Assembly: GCA_900553645.1 (NCBI GenBank)
Contig: USEE01000094.1
Coordinates: forward strand, 1-6,172
Direction: 5' to 3'
Length of the DNA stretch: 6,172 nt
From: an uncultured Eubacteriales bacterium
Lineage (GTDB): Bacteria > Bacillota_A > Clostridia > Christensenellales > Aristaeellaceae
The notes beneath the pieces are model-generated. The model made no database searches, was not told the origin of the DNA, and saw nothing but the letters and a program-made list of their open reading frames with translations. Shown here in pieces: positions 5,189 through 6,172 of the stretch (position 1 is the stretch's first letter; each line of letters opens with the position of its first letter). A program made the position numbers and the translations under genes.

Positions 5189-5791
5189 TTAGTCTGTCAA
5201 AGCAAATTTTATCCAACTAAGCGTTTCTCTCGCCAGATTCTTGACTGTGAAAAATATATTGCTGCTGTTGCGCGCTCCGGCGCATGATCCGCTTATTCCT
5301 GCGCGATCTGCCAGCTGCATGGCGCGCCACAGATGGTAATCGCTGGTCACGATCAGCGCGCTTTCATACCCGTTTTCGTCCATTATCGCCTTTGAAAAGG
5401 CCATGTTTTCACGCGTCGTGGTGGATTGCGCCTCCATTATTATCGCGCTCTCGGGCACGCCGCACCGCAAAAGATAATTGCGCATGGATTCCGCTTCGCT
5501 GATTATCTCGTCCGCGCCCTGCCCGCCGGAAACGATTATCGCCGGGGCATACCCTTCGTCAAAAAGCCCGACTGCGCGGTCCAGCCGGTAAGCGAGCGTG
5601 GACAGCGGCTCGCCGGTGTTCCTGTCCAAACCTCCGCCCAGCACTATTATGCAATCCTCGTTTTCCGGCGCGTCCATGGTGCGCGCAGTTATGGCGACGG
5701 CGGCCATCATTGCGCATTCGAGCAGAAAAAACGCCGCCAGCGTCCATATCATCGCGCGCATCCACCTCCGCCCATCGTCCACAAAAAGCAT
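5189..5791 (-). CDS. YdcF/SanA-like DUF218 membrane-anchored protein
   Basis: The family (DUF218) includes E. coli YdcF, which binds S-adenosylmethionine, and SanA, linked to envelope integrity; the reaction in Clostridia is unknown. The 200 residues have one hydrophobic N-terminal segment (about 12-36), so the domain probably faces outward from a membrane anchor. Family motifs are clear: CIIVLGGGL (47-55), RLDRA (69-73), SGGQG (88-92), SEAESM (98-103), STTTREN (123-129) and SDYHLWRA (150-157). ATG 5791 has AAGGAG ten bases upstream. ATG 5761 and 5752 follow a GGAGGTGG within the frame and are possible alternatives that would still keep the membrane segment. It is the first gene of a likely pair with the methyltransferase. 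Length is usual for the family and nothing is missing. Confidence 0.88.
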   Translation of the reverse strand: MLFVDDGRRWMRAMIWTLAAFFLLECAMMAAVAITARTMDAPENEDCIIVLGGGLDRNTGEPLSTLAYRLDRAVGLFDEGYAPAIIVSGGQGADEIISEAESMRNYLLRCGVPESAIIMEAQSTTTRENMAFSKAIMDENGYESALIVTSDYHLWRAMQLADRAGISGSCAGARNSSNIFFTVKNLARETLSWIKFALTD

Positions 5792-5829
5792 ATGCTAAAA
5801 GCTCCTTATGTAATCTCACATATATAATA

Positions 5830-5866
5830 CGCGCCGGATACTATATTGCTACGAATATCCGGCGCG
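5830..5866. terminator. Hairpin between the MATE and YdcF genes, possible terminator
   Basis: A perfect 11-base-pair GC-rich stem (5830-5840 with 5856-5866) has a 15-base loop. It lies 41 bases beyond the MATE stop codon, where a leftward terminator is expected. Its minus-strand tail is TATTATATAT rather than a T run, so it may be a weak terminator, or an RNA 3'-end stabiliser. The AT-rich tail may also hold the YdcF promoter, but I see no good -35. Confidence 0.5.
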
Positions 5867-5906
5867 CTTTATGAAAAATACCTGTAAAGTTTAGTCTATT
5901 ATCCCA

Positions 5907-6172
5907 TCATACCTTTATCGAAGTCCATTTTCCGGAATTGAAGCGCTTGTTTACGCAGGTCAAACGAATCGTCATGTCGATTATGCTTGCGCTCCACGCG
6001 CCCATCAAACCCAGATTAAGCAGATACACGCTGGAGTAGGCCAGTATGGGGCGAATGATCGATACGCACATTATCATGACCATCGCGACAAACTTGGTAT
6101 CGCCCGCGCCGCGCAGGCAGCCCGATATAACCACCGACGAGGTCTGAAGCGGCTGGAATATGGCGACCATAA
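5907..6172 (-). CDS. MATE-family multidrug/sodium antiporter, C-terminal part
   Basis: Multidrug and toxin extrusion transporters of this family export cationic compounds in exchange for Na+ or H+ across the cytoplasmic membrane. Only about the last 88 codons are present; the frame runs off the right edge and ends at TGA (5909-5907). The fragment has the characteristic SGCLRGAGDTKFVA stretch that precedes one of the last membrane helices, then two hydrophobic segments (FVAMVMIMCVSIIRPILAY and the LLNLGLMGAW region, which matches the usual G-x-x-G-A-W pattern) and a short basic tail NKRFNSGKW typical of the family's C-terminus. Substrate cannot be inferred. It is separated from YdcF by about 115 bases with a hairpin, so is probably a separate transcript. 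Confidence 0.88.
   Translation of the reverse strand, partial: MVAIFQPLQTSSVVISGCLRGAGDTKFVAMVMIMCVSIIRPILAYSSVYLLNLGLMGAWSASIIDMTIRLTCVNKRFNSGKWTSIKV

Noticed and set aside
5284..5827. Several open frames on both strands overlapping the YdcF gene
   Set aside because: The DUF218 motifs run through the minus frame at 5189-5791; the others show no family motif and are shadows.

Overview
The window reads as a chromosomal segment of a GC-rich, Gram-positive, anaerobic-type Clostridia (Bacillota), probably an uncultured gut lineage. This rests on strong GGAGG-type ribosome binding sites, several lipoproteins with short signal peptides, Thr/Pro/Glu-rich linkers, compact operons closed by hairpin terminators, and the gene families present. 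The taxonomic call is inference; no marker gene is present.

Left part, plus strand (1-2060). The end of a histidine-phosphatase (phosphoglycerate-mutase-like) gene enters from the left. After a good sigma-A-like promoter comes a long lipoprotein of the SurA/PrsA peptidyl-prolyl isomerase type, closed by a strong terminator. Its signal peptide is intact, but no ATG, GTG or TTG precedes it in frame; an ACG sits where the start should be. A 59-residue, highly charged protein of unknown function follows, with its own perfect ribosome binding site and its own terminator.

Centre, minus strand (2130-4170). A two-gene unit with its own promoter and terminator encodes an ApbE-type FAD:protein FMN transferase, itself a predicted lipoprotein, and then a lipoprotein with two tandem FMN-binding domains, each carrying a flavinylation-type motif. 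The simple reading is that the transferase attaches FMN covalently to its neighbour outside the membrane, making a surface flavoprotein for extracytoplasmic electron transfer. It recalls the FmnB/PplA pair of Listeria, but the usual membrane partners are absent from this window. This is the most interesting system here.

Right part, minus strand (4168-6172). The end of a MATE-family transporter gene, a membrane-anchored YdcF/DUF218 protein and a SpoU/TrmH-family RNA 2'-O-methyltransferase lie in line. The last two are 20 bases apart and probably co-transcribed, ending at a terminator whose U-tract overlaps the apbE promoter.

The two sides converge at about 2060-2130. No tRNA, rRNA, CRISPR array, insertion sequence or riboswitch was recognised, and no gene-free stretch exceeds about 210 bases.
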